DNA of 64,000 nt from an uncultured Eisenbergiella sp. (lineage in GTDB: Bacteria; Bacillota; Clostridia; Lachnospirales; Lachnospiraceae), in assembly GCA_947630215.1 (NCBI GenBank), contig CANRGX010000006.1, positions 30,407-94,406 of the forward strand, read 5' to 3'. Shown one piece after another: positions 17,881 to 25,924 of this stretch. The translations under genes were made by a program, and so were the position numbers. How positions within the stretch are numbered: position 1 is the stretch's first letter; each line of letters starts with the position of its first letter. Below the pieces are notes generated by a model, which ran no database searches, was not told where the DNA came from, and saw nothing but the letters and a program-made list of their open reading frames with translations.

Positions 17881-19740
17881 ATGCTTCTGGAGCAAATACA
17901 GCAGACAAACGACATCAAAAAGATTGAACGGAAGGACTATGCGGCCCTGGCGGAGGAGATCCGGCAGTTTCTGATTGAAAAGATCAGCGTGACCGGCGGG
18001 CACCTGGGTTCCAATCTGGGCGCTGTGGAGCTGACCATGGCGCTGCATCTGGCGCTGAATCTGCCGGAGGACAAGATTGTCTGGGACGTGGGCCATCAAT
18101 CCTATACCCACAAGCTGCTGACCGGCAGGCGGGAAGGGTTTGATACCCTGCGAAAGTACGGCGGTATGAGCGGCTTCCCCAAACGGAAGGAAAGCGACTG
18201 CGACAGCTTTGATACCGGACACAGTTCCACTTCGATTTCCGCCGGTCTGGGGCTGGTGCGCGCCCGGGATCTGGCCGGGGGCAACCATACCATTGTGTCC
18301 GTCATCGGGGACGGCGCCCTGACCGGAGGCATGGCCTATGAGGCGTTAAACAACGCGGCGCGGATGGAGACTAACTTCATCATTATCCTGAACGACAACA
18401 ATATGTCCATTTCGGAGAACGTGGGGGGCGTTTCCAAATATCTGAACAACATCCGTACGTCCAACGCCTATCTGGATGTGAAGGACGGTATCTACAACAC
18501 CATCCGCAAAACCAAATACGGGGACGGCATTGTGACCGGGGTGCGGCGTGCGAAAAACAGCCTGAAGCAGCTGGTCATTCCCGGTATGTGGTTTGAGGAC
18601 ATCGGCATTACCTATCTGGGCCCGGTGGACGGCCACGATGTGAACGGGCTGGTGCGCGTCATCCGGGAGGCCAAGCGGCGCAAAAACTGTGTTCTGATCC
18701 ATGTCCTGACCCAGAAGGGGAGAGGATATGCGCCGGCGGAGAAGCACCCCGCCCGTTTTCATGGGGCGGAGCCCTTTGACGTGCAGACCGGCCTTCCGCT
18801 TCGGAAAAAGACAAAGGCCAATTACACGGATGTTTTTTCCACCGTCATGGTAAAGCTGGCGGCGAGGAAGCAGGACGTGGTGGCCATTACCGCCGCCATG
18901 CCGGACGGCACGGGGCTGAAGCGGTTCCGCAGCGTCTATCCGGATCGCTTTTTCGATGTGGGAATCGCGGAAGAACACGCGGTGACCTTCGCGGCCGGAC
19001 TGGCCGTGGGAGGACTGCATCCGGTGGTGGCAATCTATTCGTCCTTTCTGCAGAGGGCATACGATCAGATTTTACATGACGTATGCCTCCAGAACCTTCC
19101 CGTGATTTTTGCCATCGACCGGGCGGGACTGGTGGGCAGCGACGGGGAGACCCACCAGGGGATCTTCGATCTTTCCTACCTTTCCTCCATTCCCAATATG
19201 CACATCATGGCTCCGAAAAACAAATGGGAGCTTTCCGATATGATAAAGTTCGCTTATGACTTCAACGGGCCGATTGCGATCCGCTATCCGCGGGGGGAAG
19301 CCTATGACGGACTGGCGGACGCGCGCAGTCCCATCGTGTACGGAAAGAGTGAAATGCTGGCGGAAGAAAGCGGCATCGCCCTGTTTGCGCTGGGCAGTAT
19401 GGTAGAAACCGCCGTGGAGGTAAGGAACCGGCTCAAGCAACAGGGACTGTCCTGTACGCTTGTAAACGCACGTTTTGCAAAACCGATTGACGCAGAGAGG
19501 ATCCGGAGTCTGGCCGGAAATCATACGCTCCTTGTGACCATGGAAGAAAACGTGGCCAGCGGCGGACTGGGCGAAAAGGTCAGGGCACTGGCGGAGGAGG
19601 AAAGGCTGGGGATTCGCGTGCTGAGCGTGCATATTCCCGACGAGTACGTGGAACATGGAAATGTGGACATCCTGAAAAAAGAAATCGGCATCGATGTGGA
19701 TTCCATCTGCGAAAAGATCCGGAAGGAAATACAGGGCTGA
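17881..19740 (+). CDS. dxs: 1-deoxy-D-xylulose-5-phosphate synthase
   Basis: A 619-residue thiamine-diphosphate enzyme, first step of the MEP isoprenoid pathway. It has the TPP site GDGALTGGMAYEALNNA, the histidine-containing GHQSYTHKLLTGR, the transketolase Glu in IAEEHAVTFAAGLA, and GPIAIRYPRGEA. The ATG at 17881 follows GGGAGGCAGTT; longer in-frame starts run back into ispA. It ends by overlapping the tlyA start (TGATG). Confidence 0.96.
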   Translation: MLLEQIQQTNDIKKIERKDYAALAEEIRQFLIEKISVTGGHLGSNLGAVELTMALHLALNLPEDKIVWDVGHQSYTHKLLTGRREGFDTLRKYGGMSGFPKRKESDCDSFDTGHSSTSISAGLGLVRARDLAGGNHTIVSVIGDGALTGGMAYEALNNAARMETNFIIILNDNNMSISENVGGVSKYLNNIRTSNAYLDVKDGIYNTIRKTKYGDGIVTGVRRAKNSLKQLVIPGMWFEDIGITYLGPVDGHDVNGLVRVIREAKRRKNCVLIHVLTQKGRGYAPAEKHPARFHGAEPFDVQTGLPLRKKTKANYTDVFSTVMVKLAARKQDVVAITAAMPDGTGLKRFRSVYPDRFFDVGIAEEHAVTFAAGLAVGGLHPVVAIYSSFLQRAYDQILHDVCLQNLPVIFAIDRAGLVGSDGETHQGIFDLSYLSSIPNMHIMAPKNKWELSDMIKFAYDFNGPIAIRYPRGEAYDGLADARSPIVYGKSEMLAEESGIALFALGSMVETAVEVRNRLKQQGLSCTLVNARFAKPIDAERIRSLAGNHTLLVTMEENVASGGLGEKVRALAEEERLGIRVLSVHIPDEYVEHGNVDILKKEIGIDVDSICEKIRKEIQG

Positions 19741-20630
19741 TGAAAGAGCGATTGGATGTGCTTCTGGTAAAGCAGGGGCTTGCGCCGTCCCGGGAAAGGG
19801 CGAAAGCCATCATCATGGCGGGCAATGTCTACGTACAGGGCCAGAGGGAGGATAAAGCCGGCGCCATGTTCGAGGAGGAGAAGGTGCAAATCGCCGTAAA
19901 GGCCAGCGGCATGAAATATGTCAGCCGCGGCGGCTATAAGCTGGAAAAGGCGATGACGACGTTTTCCCTGGAACTGAAAGATCTTATCTGTATGGATATC
20001 GGCGCTTCCACCGGGGGATTTACGGACTGTATGCTGCAGAACGGAGCGGCAAAGGTGTATGCGGTGGACGTGGGGCAGGGACAGCTTGCCTGGACGCTGC
20101 GCAGCGACAGCCGGGTGGTCTGTATGGAAAAGACAAATTTCCGTTACCTGACCCGGGAACAGATCGAAGACGATCTGGATTTTGCTTCCGTGGACGTTTC
20201 TTTCATCTCCCTGACAAAGATTCTGCTTCCCGCCAGAAAGCTCCTGAAGGCGGACGCCGGAATGGTCTGTCTGATCAAGCCCCAGTTTGAGGCCGGGCGG
20301 GAGAAGGTGGGGAAAAAGGGCGTTGTCCGGGATCTGGGCGTGCATCGGGAGGTCATCGCAAAGATTCTGGATTTTGCGGATCTGATCGGTTTTGGAATTT
20401 CAGGACTGACCTATTCCCCCATCAAAGGGCCCGAGGGCAATATCGAATATCTGGTGTATCTGCAAAAGGAAAAGAGGGAGACGGGCGGCGCGTTGCCGGA
20501 CACGGAAGCAGAGGCGCACAACGGCCTGCATTCCCTGCAGGAGCGTGCGGCGGGGATTTCCTGCCGGGAGGATATCGCAGCGCGGATAGAGCGGGTGGTG
20601 CGGGAAGCGCACAGCGCGCTGCAGGGATGA
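19740..20630 (+). CDS. tlyA: TlyA family rRNA 2'-O-methyltransferase
   Basis: A 296-residue protein with an N-terminal S4 RNA-binding domain (residues ~1-62, KERLDVLLVKQGLAPSRERA) and an FtsJ-type SAM-methyltransferase domain (MDIGASTGGFTDCMLQNGA, then DVSFISLTKIL and LIKPQFEAGRE). TlyA methylates 16S and/or 23S rRNA. The length includes a ~50-residue C-terminal tail beyond the catalytic core. It is translationally coupled to dxs. Confidence 0.93.
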   Translation: MKERLDVLLVKQGLAPSRERAKAIIMAGNVYVQGQREDKAGAMFEEEKVQIAVKASGMKYVSRGGYKLEKAMTTFSLELKDLICMDIGASTGGFTDCMLQNGAAKVYAVDVGQGQLAWTLRSDSRVVCMEKTNFRYLTREQIEDDLDFASVDVSFISLTKILLPARKLLKADAGMVCLIKPQFEAGREKVGKKGVVRDLGVHREVIAKILDFADLIGFGISGLTYSPIKGPEGNIEYLVYLQKEKRETGGALPDTEAEAHNGLHSLQERAAGISCREDIAARIERVVREAHSALQG

Positions 20631-20652
20631 CCCGGCGCCAAAGGAGAGTCAG

Positions 20653-21510
20653 GTGGACAAAAAGCATTTTATCATCGTCACAAACCGGGTGAAGGATCCG
20701 GATTTTTCCATTACCGATCAGATTGTGTCCTATCTGGAAAAAGCCGGATGTTCCTGCAGCGTCCATGCGGGGGAGCTTTCTGCGGGACAGTGGGAAGAAA
20801 TCTTGGGGCAGGAAGCGGCGGAAACGGACGGGATCCTGGTTTTGGGCGGAGACGGCACGCTGCTTCGGACGGCCAGGGATACGGTGGACAGCCGGATCCC
20901 GGTACTGGGCATCAATCTCGGGACGCTGGGGTATCTGGCGGAAGTGGAGCAGAGCAATTTAAAGCCGGCGCTTCAAAGGCTGGTGCAGGGCGCGTATCAC
21001 GTGGAGAGACGGATGATGCTTTCGGGGCAGGTGCTGCGGGAAGGACAGATCCTGGAGGATACCTGTGCGCTCAACGATATTACCATCACCAGAAACGGCC
21101 GTCTGCAGATGCTGTATTTTCTGATTTATGTCAATGGCCGCCTGCTCAAGGAATATCATGCCGACGGCATCATTCTGGCGACGCCTACCGGTTCCACCGG
21201 CTATAATATGTCTGCGGGAGGCCCCATCGTGGAGCCGGGCGCGGAGATGATTCTGCTGACCCCCATCTGCGCGCATACGCTGCAGACCAGAAGCGTGATC
21301 CTGCGGCCGGAGGACGAGATTCTCGTCCGGATCCGGGAACGCATGGACCGGGCGGATCAGCCCATGGAGGTCTGTTTTGACGGCAGCCGCAACCTGGCGC
21401 TTCTGCCGGGAGATGAGGTGCGAATTACCAGGAGTCAGAAAAGCATTTCGATCATTAAGCTGGAAGAAACCAGCTTTCTGGATGTGCTCCGTCGGAAGAT
21501 GAGCGAGTGA
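20653..21510 (+). CDS. nadK: NAD kinase
   Basis: A 285-residue enzyme that phosphorylates NAD to NADP. It has GGDGTLLRTARD, the conserved ALNDITITRNG, and the glycine-rich TPTGSTGYNMSAGGPI. A GTG start at 20653 lies behind AAAGGAGAGTCAG. It sits between tlyA and argR, the usual Firmicute neighbours. Confidence 0.96.
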   Translation: MDKKHFIIVTNRVKDPDFSITDQIVSYLEKAGCSCSVHAGELSAGQWEEILGQEAAETDGILVLGGDGTLLRTARDTVDSRIPVLGINLGTLGYLAEVEQSNLKPALQRLVQGAYHVERRMMLSGQVLREGQILEDTCALNDITITRNGRLQMLYFLIYVNGRLLKEYHADGIILATPTGSTGYNMSAGGPIVEPGAEMILLTPICAHTLQTRSVILRPEDEILVRIRERMDRADQPMEVCFDGSRNLALLPGDEVRITRSQKSISIIKLEETSFLDVLRRKMSE

Positions 21511-21532
21511 AAGGCGGCGCAGGAAAACGGAA

Positions 21533-21985
21533 ATGAAGCAGAGCAGACATCAAAAAATTGCGGAACTGATCGAAGAATATGAGATAGAAACCCAGGAAGA
21601 ATTGGCGGACAGGCTCCGGGAAGCCGGTTTTTCCGTGACCCAGGCGACCGTGTCCCGGGATATCCGGCAGATGCGGCTGTATAAAACGCCTGCGGGAAAC
21701 GGACGGCAGAAATATGCGCTGCTTTCGCAGGAGGAAGGACTGACCGAGAAGTATACCCGCATTTTGCGGGAGGGCTTTGTTTCCATGGATATGGCGCAGA
21801 ACATCCTGGTGCTGCGCACGGTTTCGGGGATGGCCATGGCGGTGGCGGCCGCGCTGGACGCCATGCATTTCCCGGAGGTGGTCGGCTGTATCGCCGGGGA
21901 CGATACCATCATGGCGGCCGTCCGTTCCACAGAGGAAACGAAAGCGCTGATGGAGAAAATACGGGAACTGATGCAGAACCGTTGA
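21533..21985 (+). CDS. argR: Arginine repressor
   Basis: A 150-residue ArgR/AhrC protein. The N-terminal winged helix includes TQEELADRLREAGFSVTQATVSRDIRQM. The C-terminal arginine-binding hexamerisation domain has the GDDTIM motif. It controls arginine biosynthesis and catabolism elsewhere in the genome. Placement between nadK and recN is conserved and does not imply local regulation. Confidence 0.95.
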   Translation: MKQSRHQKIAELIEEYEIETQEELADRLREAGFSVTQATVSRDIRQMRLYKTPAGNGRQKYALLSQEEGLTEKYTRILREGFVSMDMAQNILVLRTVSGMAMAVAAALDAMHFPEVVGCIAGDDTIMAAVRSTEETKALMEKIRELMQNR

Positions 21986-22004
21986 CAGGAAGAAGGGACG
22001 GGAA

Positions 22005-23678
22005 GTGTTAGTAGGTTTATATGTAAAAAATCTGGCGCTGATCCGGGAAACCGAGGTTTCCTTCGGCCCCGGCCTCAACATTCTCACCGGGGAAACCGGC
22101 GCCGGGAAATCGATCCTTTTAGGATCTATCGCACTGGCGCTGGGCGCCAAGGCGGACCGGGATCTGATCCGCACCGGCGCGGAATATGCGCTGATTGAAC
22201 TTACCTTCGAAGTCGGGGAGGAAGTGATTAAAGCGCTGGAGGCGCTGGATCTTCCGGTGGAGGGCAATCTGGTGATCCTGCAGAGGAGGATCGCGGAAAA
22301 CAGGAGTCTGTGCCGTGTCAACGGCGAGACGGTCAACGCCAGGGCCCTGCGGGAGCTGGCGGGGCTGCTCATCGATATTTACGGGCAGCATGACAGCCAG
22401 GTGCTGCTGCAGCAGAAGCGCCATCTGGAAATTCTGGACGCCTATGCGGGCGCGGATTTGCTGCGGCAGAAGGAAAGGATGCACAGCATATGGCACAGCT
22501 GCCGGGCAGTCCGGCAGGAAATAGAAGAAAATGAACTGGATGACGCTGCCAGAAAGCGGGAACTGTCGCTGGCGCAGTTTGAACTGGATGAGATTGGGCA
22601 GGCCCATCTGACGCCGGGGGAGGATGAACAGCTGGAAAAGGATTACCGTCGGATGAGCAATGCCAGACGGATTGCGGAGGGACTGAACGCAGCCCACAGC
22701 CTGACCGGCTACGAGAGCGCGGAAGGGGCCGGGGAATCCATCGGAAGGGCGATGCGGGAGCTGTCCGGCATTCTGGCATACGACGATAATTTGGAAGATT
22801 TTTACAGTCAGCTCAATGAGGTGGACGCGCTGCTCAACGATTTTAACCGCAGCATATCGGAATATCTTACCGTCATGGAATTTGACGATCAGACGTTTCG
22901 GATGACGGAAGATCGGTTAAACTATATCAACCGGCTGAAGGAGAAATACGGCAGACAAATTGAGGACATTCTGGAATACGCCGACAGGCGCCGGCAGGAA
23001 GTGGACAAACTTCTGCATCAGGACGAATGGCTGGCCGGCAAGCGAAGCGAACTGCAAAAAACCGAAGCAGAAATGATGTCCTGCGCCAGGACGCTTTCTA
23101 AACTGCGCAAAAAGGCCGCAGAGCAGTTTTGCGCGGCCATGCAGGACGCCCTTTCGGATCTCAATTTTTTGCAGGTCAATTTTTCCGTGTCCCTGACGGA
23201 AAAAGAAAACTGCAGCGCAGACGGGCTGGACGAGGCAGTGTTTTTCATTTCCACCAATCCCGGCGAACCGCAGAAGCCGCTGGCTTCCATTGCCAGCGGG
23301 GGAGAACTTTCCCGTATCATGCTGGCGCTCAAAACCGTGACGGCGGGACAGGAGGCTGTGGGAACCTTTATTTTTGATGAAATAGACGCGGGGATCAGCG
23401 GGAAGACGGCGTGGAAGGTATCGGAAAAGCTGGGCGTTCTGGCAAAGACCCATCAGATCCTCTGTATCACGCATCTGCCCCAGATTGCGGCCATGGCGGA
23501 CCGGCATTTCTGTATAGAAAAGGAAGCGGTAAAAGACGTCACCGTGACAAGCATCAGGCAGCTGGATTACGGAGGCAGTTTACAGGAACTGGCAAGACTG
23601 TCCGGGGTGGCGCAGATAGACGAGGGAGCGCTGGATGGGGCCCGGCGAATGAAAGAATTGGCAGAAAAAAATAAATAA
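22005..23678 (+). CDS. recN: DNA repair protein RecN
   Basis: A 557-residue SMC-like ATPase for double-strand-break repair. Walker A is GETGAGKSILL, the signature is IASGGELSRIMLAL, and Walker B is FIFDEIDAGISG, with a central coiled coil. A GTG start at 22005 lies behind GGAAGAAGGGACGGG. It ends just before the terminator and promoter region of spoIVB. Confidence 0.95.
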   Translation: MLVGLYVKNLALIRETEVSFGPGLNILTGETGAGKSILLGSIALALGAKADRDLIRTGAEYALIELTFEVGEEVIKALEALDLPVEGNLVILQRRIAENRSLCRVNGETVNARALRELAGLLIDIYGQHDSQVLLQQKRHLEILDAYAGADLLRQKERMHSIWHSCRAVRQEIEENELDDAARKRELSLAQFELDEIGQAHLTPGEDEQLEKDYRRMSNARRIAEGLNAAHSLTGYESAEGAGESIGRAMRELSGILAYDDNLEDFYSQLNEVDALLNDFNRSISEYLTVMEFDDQTFRMTEDRLNYINRLKEKYGRQIEDILEYADRRRQEVDKLLHQDEWLAGKRSELQKTEAEMMSCARTLSKLRKKAAEQFCAAMQDALSDLNFLQVNFSVSLTEKENCSADGLDEAVFFISTNPGEPQKPLASIASGGELSRIMLALKTVTAGQEAVGTFIFDEIDAGISGKTAWKVSEKLGVLAKTHQILCITHLPQIAAMADRHFCIEKEAVKDVTVTSIRQLDYGGSLQELARLSGVAQIDEGALDGARRMKELAEKNK

Positions 23679-23685
23679 GAGAGAA

Positions 23686-23692
23686 CATACTA
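23686..23692 (+). promoter_or_regulatory. Possible sigma-G -10 element of spoIVB
   Basis: CATACTA is the exact sigma-G -10 consensus. No TGAATA-like -35 is seen 17-18 bp upstream (the region is A-rich), so this rests on the -10 alone. A start about 7 bases downstream would fall inside the left arm of the terminator hairpin. Confidence 0.35.
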
Positions 23693-23724
23693 AAGAGGAC
23701 ATTGCAACGATGTCCTCTTTTTTT
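23692..23724 (+). terminator. Terminator between recN and spoIVB
   Basis: AAAGAGGACAT (23692-23702) pairs perfectly with ATGTCCTCTTT (23710-23720) around a 7-base loop and continues into a T run, so it is a strong intrinsic terminator for recN transcription. Confidence 0.9.
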
Positions 23725-23770
23725 GCCCTTTATAGGAGGAAGAACCGTTGTCTGGAAAGGAGGTGTGGGT

Positions 23771-25078
23771 GTGGGAAACAGAAAAAAACTGAAAAAAAGG
23801 CTGCTGGCAGGCAGTTTTTTATGCCTGACATTTTCTCTGCTGGGCGGCTGGCTTTTTCATACATGGGAAAGGATTCCGGCCTCCATTCGGATCAAGGCAG
23901 GGGTGGAACAGCAGATTGCGCTGAATGTGCCGGCCCTGGGAGAGGTGCATCCTGCCGAAAAAAAGCGGGAGGAAGCGATTCTGGCCACGGGGATGCAAGT
24001 CCGGCAGACCGGGACGGGAGAGTCCTTGCGGATCGATTTTAGCAGACCGGTGACGCTGATTGCCAATCAGACGCAGAATTACATGATGGACGTCCGGCTG
24101 TTCGGGGTGCTTCCCTTTAAATCGGTGGATGTGGAGGTCATTCCGGACGCCATGCTGATCCCGGCGGGCGTACCCGTGGGAATTTATGTGAAAACCGACG
24201 GGGTGCTGGTCATTGCGCAGGGAGATTTTGAGGGGCCGGATGGGAGCCGCAGGGAACCCGCCGCGCATCTGCTCTGTGAGGGAGACTACATTCTAAAGGC
24301 CGACGGAGAGGAAATTGAGTCCAAACAGCAGCTCCTCGACAAAATTGCCGGTACTTACGGGAAAGAGATGGTGCTCACCATCCGCCGGGGAGAGGAAGTA
24401 TTCGATGTAAAGGTAAAGCCGGAACAGAACGCGGCAGGCGAATATAAGCTGGGTATCTGGATCCGGGACAACGCGCAGGGGGTGGGTACCATGACCTATC
24501 TGGATCAGGATCGTACCTTCGGCGCGCTGGGGCACGGGATCAACGATGTGGATACCACCATGCTGATGGACGTCAAAAGCGGAAGCCTTTACCGGACGGA
24601 AATCATTGCAGTAAAGAAAGGAGAGGGCGGAAGCCCCGGGGAACTGACGGGGATCATCGACTATAATCCGGCCAACAGGATCGGAACCATCGACGTCAAC
24701 TCCTCGGGCGGGATCTTCGGCGTTCTGAATGAGGAGGTGGCACAGGGGCTCTCCGGGCAGGCGCTGCCCATCGGGCTGAAGCAGGACGTGAAAACGGGTC
24801 CCGCGCAGATCCTTTGCTGCGTGGACGGGGAACTGACGCCGCAGCTTTATGATATCGAGATCCGCCAGGTACACCTGGATCACGACAATGTGAACCGGGG
24901 AATCGAGCTTACCGTCACGGATCAGGAGCTGTTGGAGAAGACCGGAGGCATTGTGCAGGGCATGTCCGGCTCTCCCATTTTGCAGGATGGAAAATTCATC
25001 GGGGCGGTTACCCATGTGCTGGTAAACGATCCGTCCAGGGGCTATGGGATATTCATAGAGAATATGTTGTCACAGTAA
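23771..25078 (+). CDS. spoIVB: Stage IV sporulation protein B, signalling serine protease
   Basis: A 435-residue S55 peptidase, close to the B. subtilis length. It has an N-terminal membrane anchor (LLAGSFLCLTFSLLGGWLF), a PDZ domain (residues ~125-205, VPVGIYVKTDGVLV), and a C-terminal chymotrypsin-like domain with the His in FGALGHGINDVDT and the Ser in IVQGMSGSPIL. It is secreted from the forespore to trigger pro-sigma-K processing in the known pathway. The GTG at 23771 is used because AAAGGAGG ends 7 bases upstream; GTG 23765 is less well spaced. Confidence 0.94.
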   Translation: MGNRKKLKKRLLAGSFLCLTFSLLGGWLFHTWERIPASIRIKAGVEQQIALNVPALGEVHPAEKKREEAILATGMQVRQTGTGESLRIDFSRPVTLIANQTQNYMMDVRLFGVLPFKSVDVEVIPDAMLIPAGVPVGIYVKTDGVLVIAQGDFEGPDGSRREPAAHLLCEGDYILKADGEEIESKQQLLDKIAGTYGKEMVLTIRRGEEVFDVKVKPEQNAAGEYKLGIWIRDNAQGVGTMTYLDQDRTFGALGHGINDVDTTMLMDVKSGSLYRTEIIAVKKGEGGSPGELTGIIDYNPANRIGTIDVNSSGGIFGVLNEEVAQGLSGQALPIGLKQDVKTGPAQILCCVDGELTPQLYDIEIRQVHLDHDNVNRGIELTVTDQELLEKTGGIVQGMSGSPILQDGKFIGAVTHVLVNDPSRGYGIFIENMLSQ

Positions 25079-25108
25079 AGCGGATGGAAGGCAGAAATTT
25101 CGCGATTC

Positions 25109-25115
25109 TTCGCCA
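25109..25115 (+). promoter_or_regulatory. Candidate Spo0A box upstream of the Spo0A-like gene
   Basis: TTCGCCA matches the 0A-box consensus TTCGNCA (reverse of TGNCGAA). A weaker half (TTGTCGT, 25132-25138) follows 16 bases later. They sit about 85 and 60 bp upstream of the -35 box, so autoregulation is possible. A single 7-mer match is weak evidence. Confidence 0.35.
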
Positions 25116-25198
25116 CCGTTCGAGATTTTTTTTGTCGTCTGATGGAGAAAAAACGCGAAAATAAGCACATATGCGCGCTTTTTACCGATACCATTTTC

Positions 25199-25228
25199 TT
25201 GCCACAGGGCTTTATTTGAAGCTATAAT
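25199..25228 (+). promoter_or_regulatory. Sigma-A-type promoter of the Spo0A-like gene
   Basis: TTGCCA (25199-25204) and a perfect TATAAT (25223-25228) are separated by 18 bp, 84 bases before the start codon. A direct repeat of ACGGCCGGAT lies in the leader. Confidence 0.7.
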
Positions 25229-25311
25229 GTGCCTGTCAGTACAAAGGGAAACGGCCGGATCCCAGAAAGGATACGGCCGGATACAGGCGCAGACCGGCAA
25301 GGAGGAGAAGC

Positions 25312-25839
25312 ATGGAACAGCTCAGCATGACAGTGGGAAAGGAAAGCGAAAGAGTGGTACAGATCCTGACGGATCTGATGAAAAACAATAGAGAATTTCA
25401 GATTATGATCACCGTACCGGCGGCGGACAATCCGGGCCGGGAGGGAGGAGAGCAGGCGCGGCAGGAGACGGCGCAGCCCGCTGTCGTTCATAATCTGGAA
25501 AAGGACGTGACCGACATGATTCATGAGATCGGTGTGCCCGCCCATATCAAGGGATACCAGTATTTGCGGGACGCGATTCAGATGTCGGTCAACGACATGG
25601 ATATGCTGGGGGCCATCACCAAGACGCTGTACCCCTCTATCGCGCTCAAATATCAGACCACCTCCAGCCGCGTAGAACGCGCCATCCGGCATGCCATCGA
25701 GGTGGCATGGAACAGAGGAAGAATGGAAACGCTGGACGCTCTGTTTGGCTATACGATCAACACGGGCAAGGGAAAACCTACCAATTCGGAGTTCATTGCC
25801 CTGATTGCCGACAAGATCCGCCTGCAGTACAAAGGATGA
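25312..25839 (+). CDS. Spo0A-type regulator lacking the receiver domain
   Basis: A 175-residue protein. Residues ~63-175 match the Spo0A effector domain almost throughout: [48 protein letters not shown], and the C-terminal [17 protein letters not shown]. The first 62 residues show no receiver domain: there is no acidic pocket, phospho-Asp or conserved Lys. Residues 1-36 could be a relic of the receiver's first strand, helix and strand, but this is speculative. Normal Spo0A is ~260-270 residues. Only 234 bases separate it from spoIVB, too few for a displaced receiver. The start has GGAGGAG 7 bases upstream. It sits at the conserved spo0A position after spoIVB and has its own promoter. It may be constitutively active or regulated in a new way, or be a paralogue. 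Confidence 0.88.
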   Translation: MEQLSMTVGKESERVVQILTDLMKNNREFQIMITVPAADNPGREGGEQARQETAQPAVVHNLEKDVTDMIHEIGVPAHIKGYQYLRDAIQMSVNDMDMLGAITKTLYPSIALKYQTTSSRVERAIRHAIEVAWNRGRMETLDALFGYTINTGKGKPTNSEFIALIADKIRLQYKG

Positions 25840-25870
25840 AAAAGGTCTTTCATTCAATGCGGAAATAGTG

Positions 25871-25876
25871 TATAAT
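25871..25876 (+). promoter_or_regulatory. -10 element of the glgA promoter
   Basis: A perfect TATAAT lies 48 bases before the glgA start. The matching -35 (around TTTCAT, 25848) is poor. Confidence 0.45.
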
Positions 25877-25924
25877 AAAGTCTGCAAAGATGGATTACAG
25901 TAGATCTGCATGGGAGGATACGAC

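Noticed and set aside
25079-25311. A frameshifted or separated receiver domain upstream of the short Spo0A
   Set aside because: Only 234 bases are available where ~360 are needed, they carry a promoter, and no frame encodes receiver motifs.
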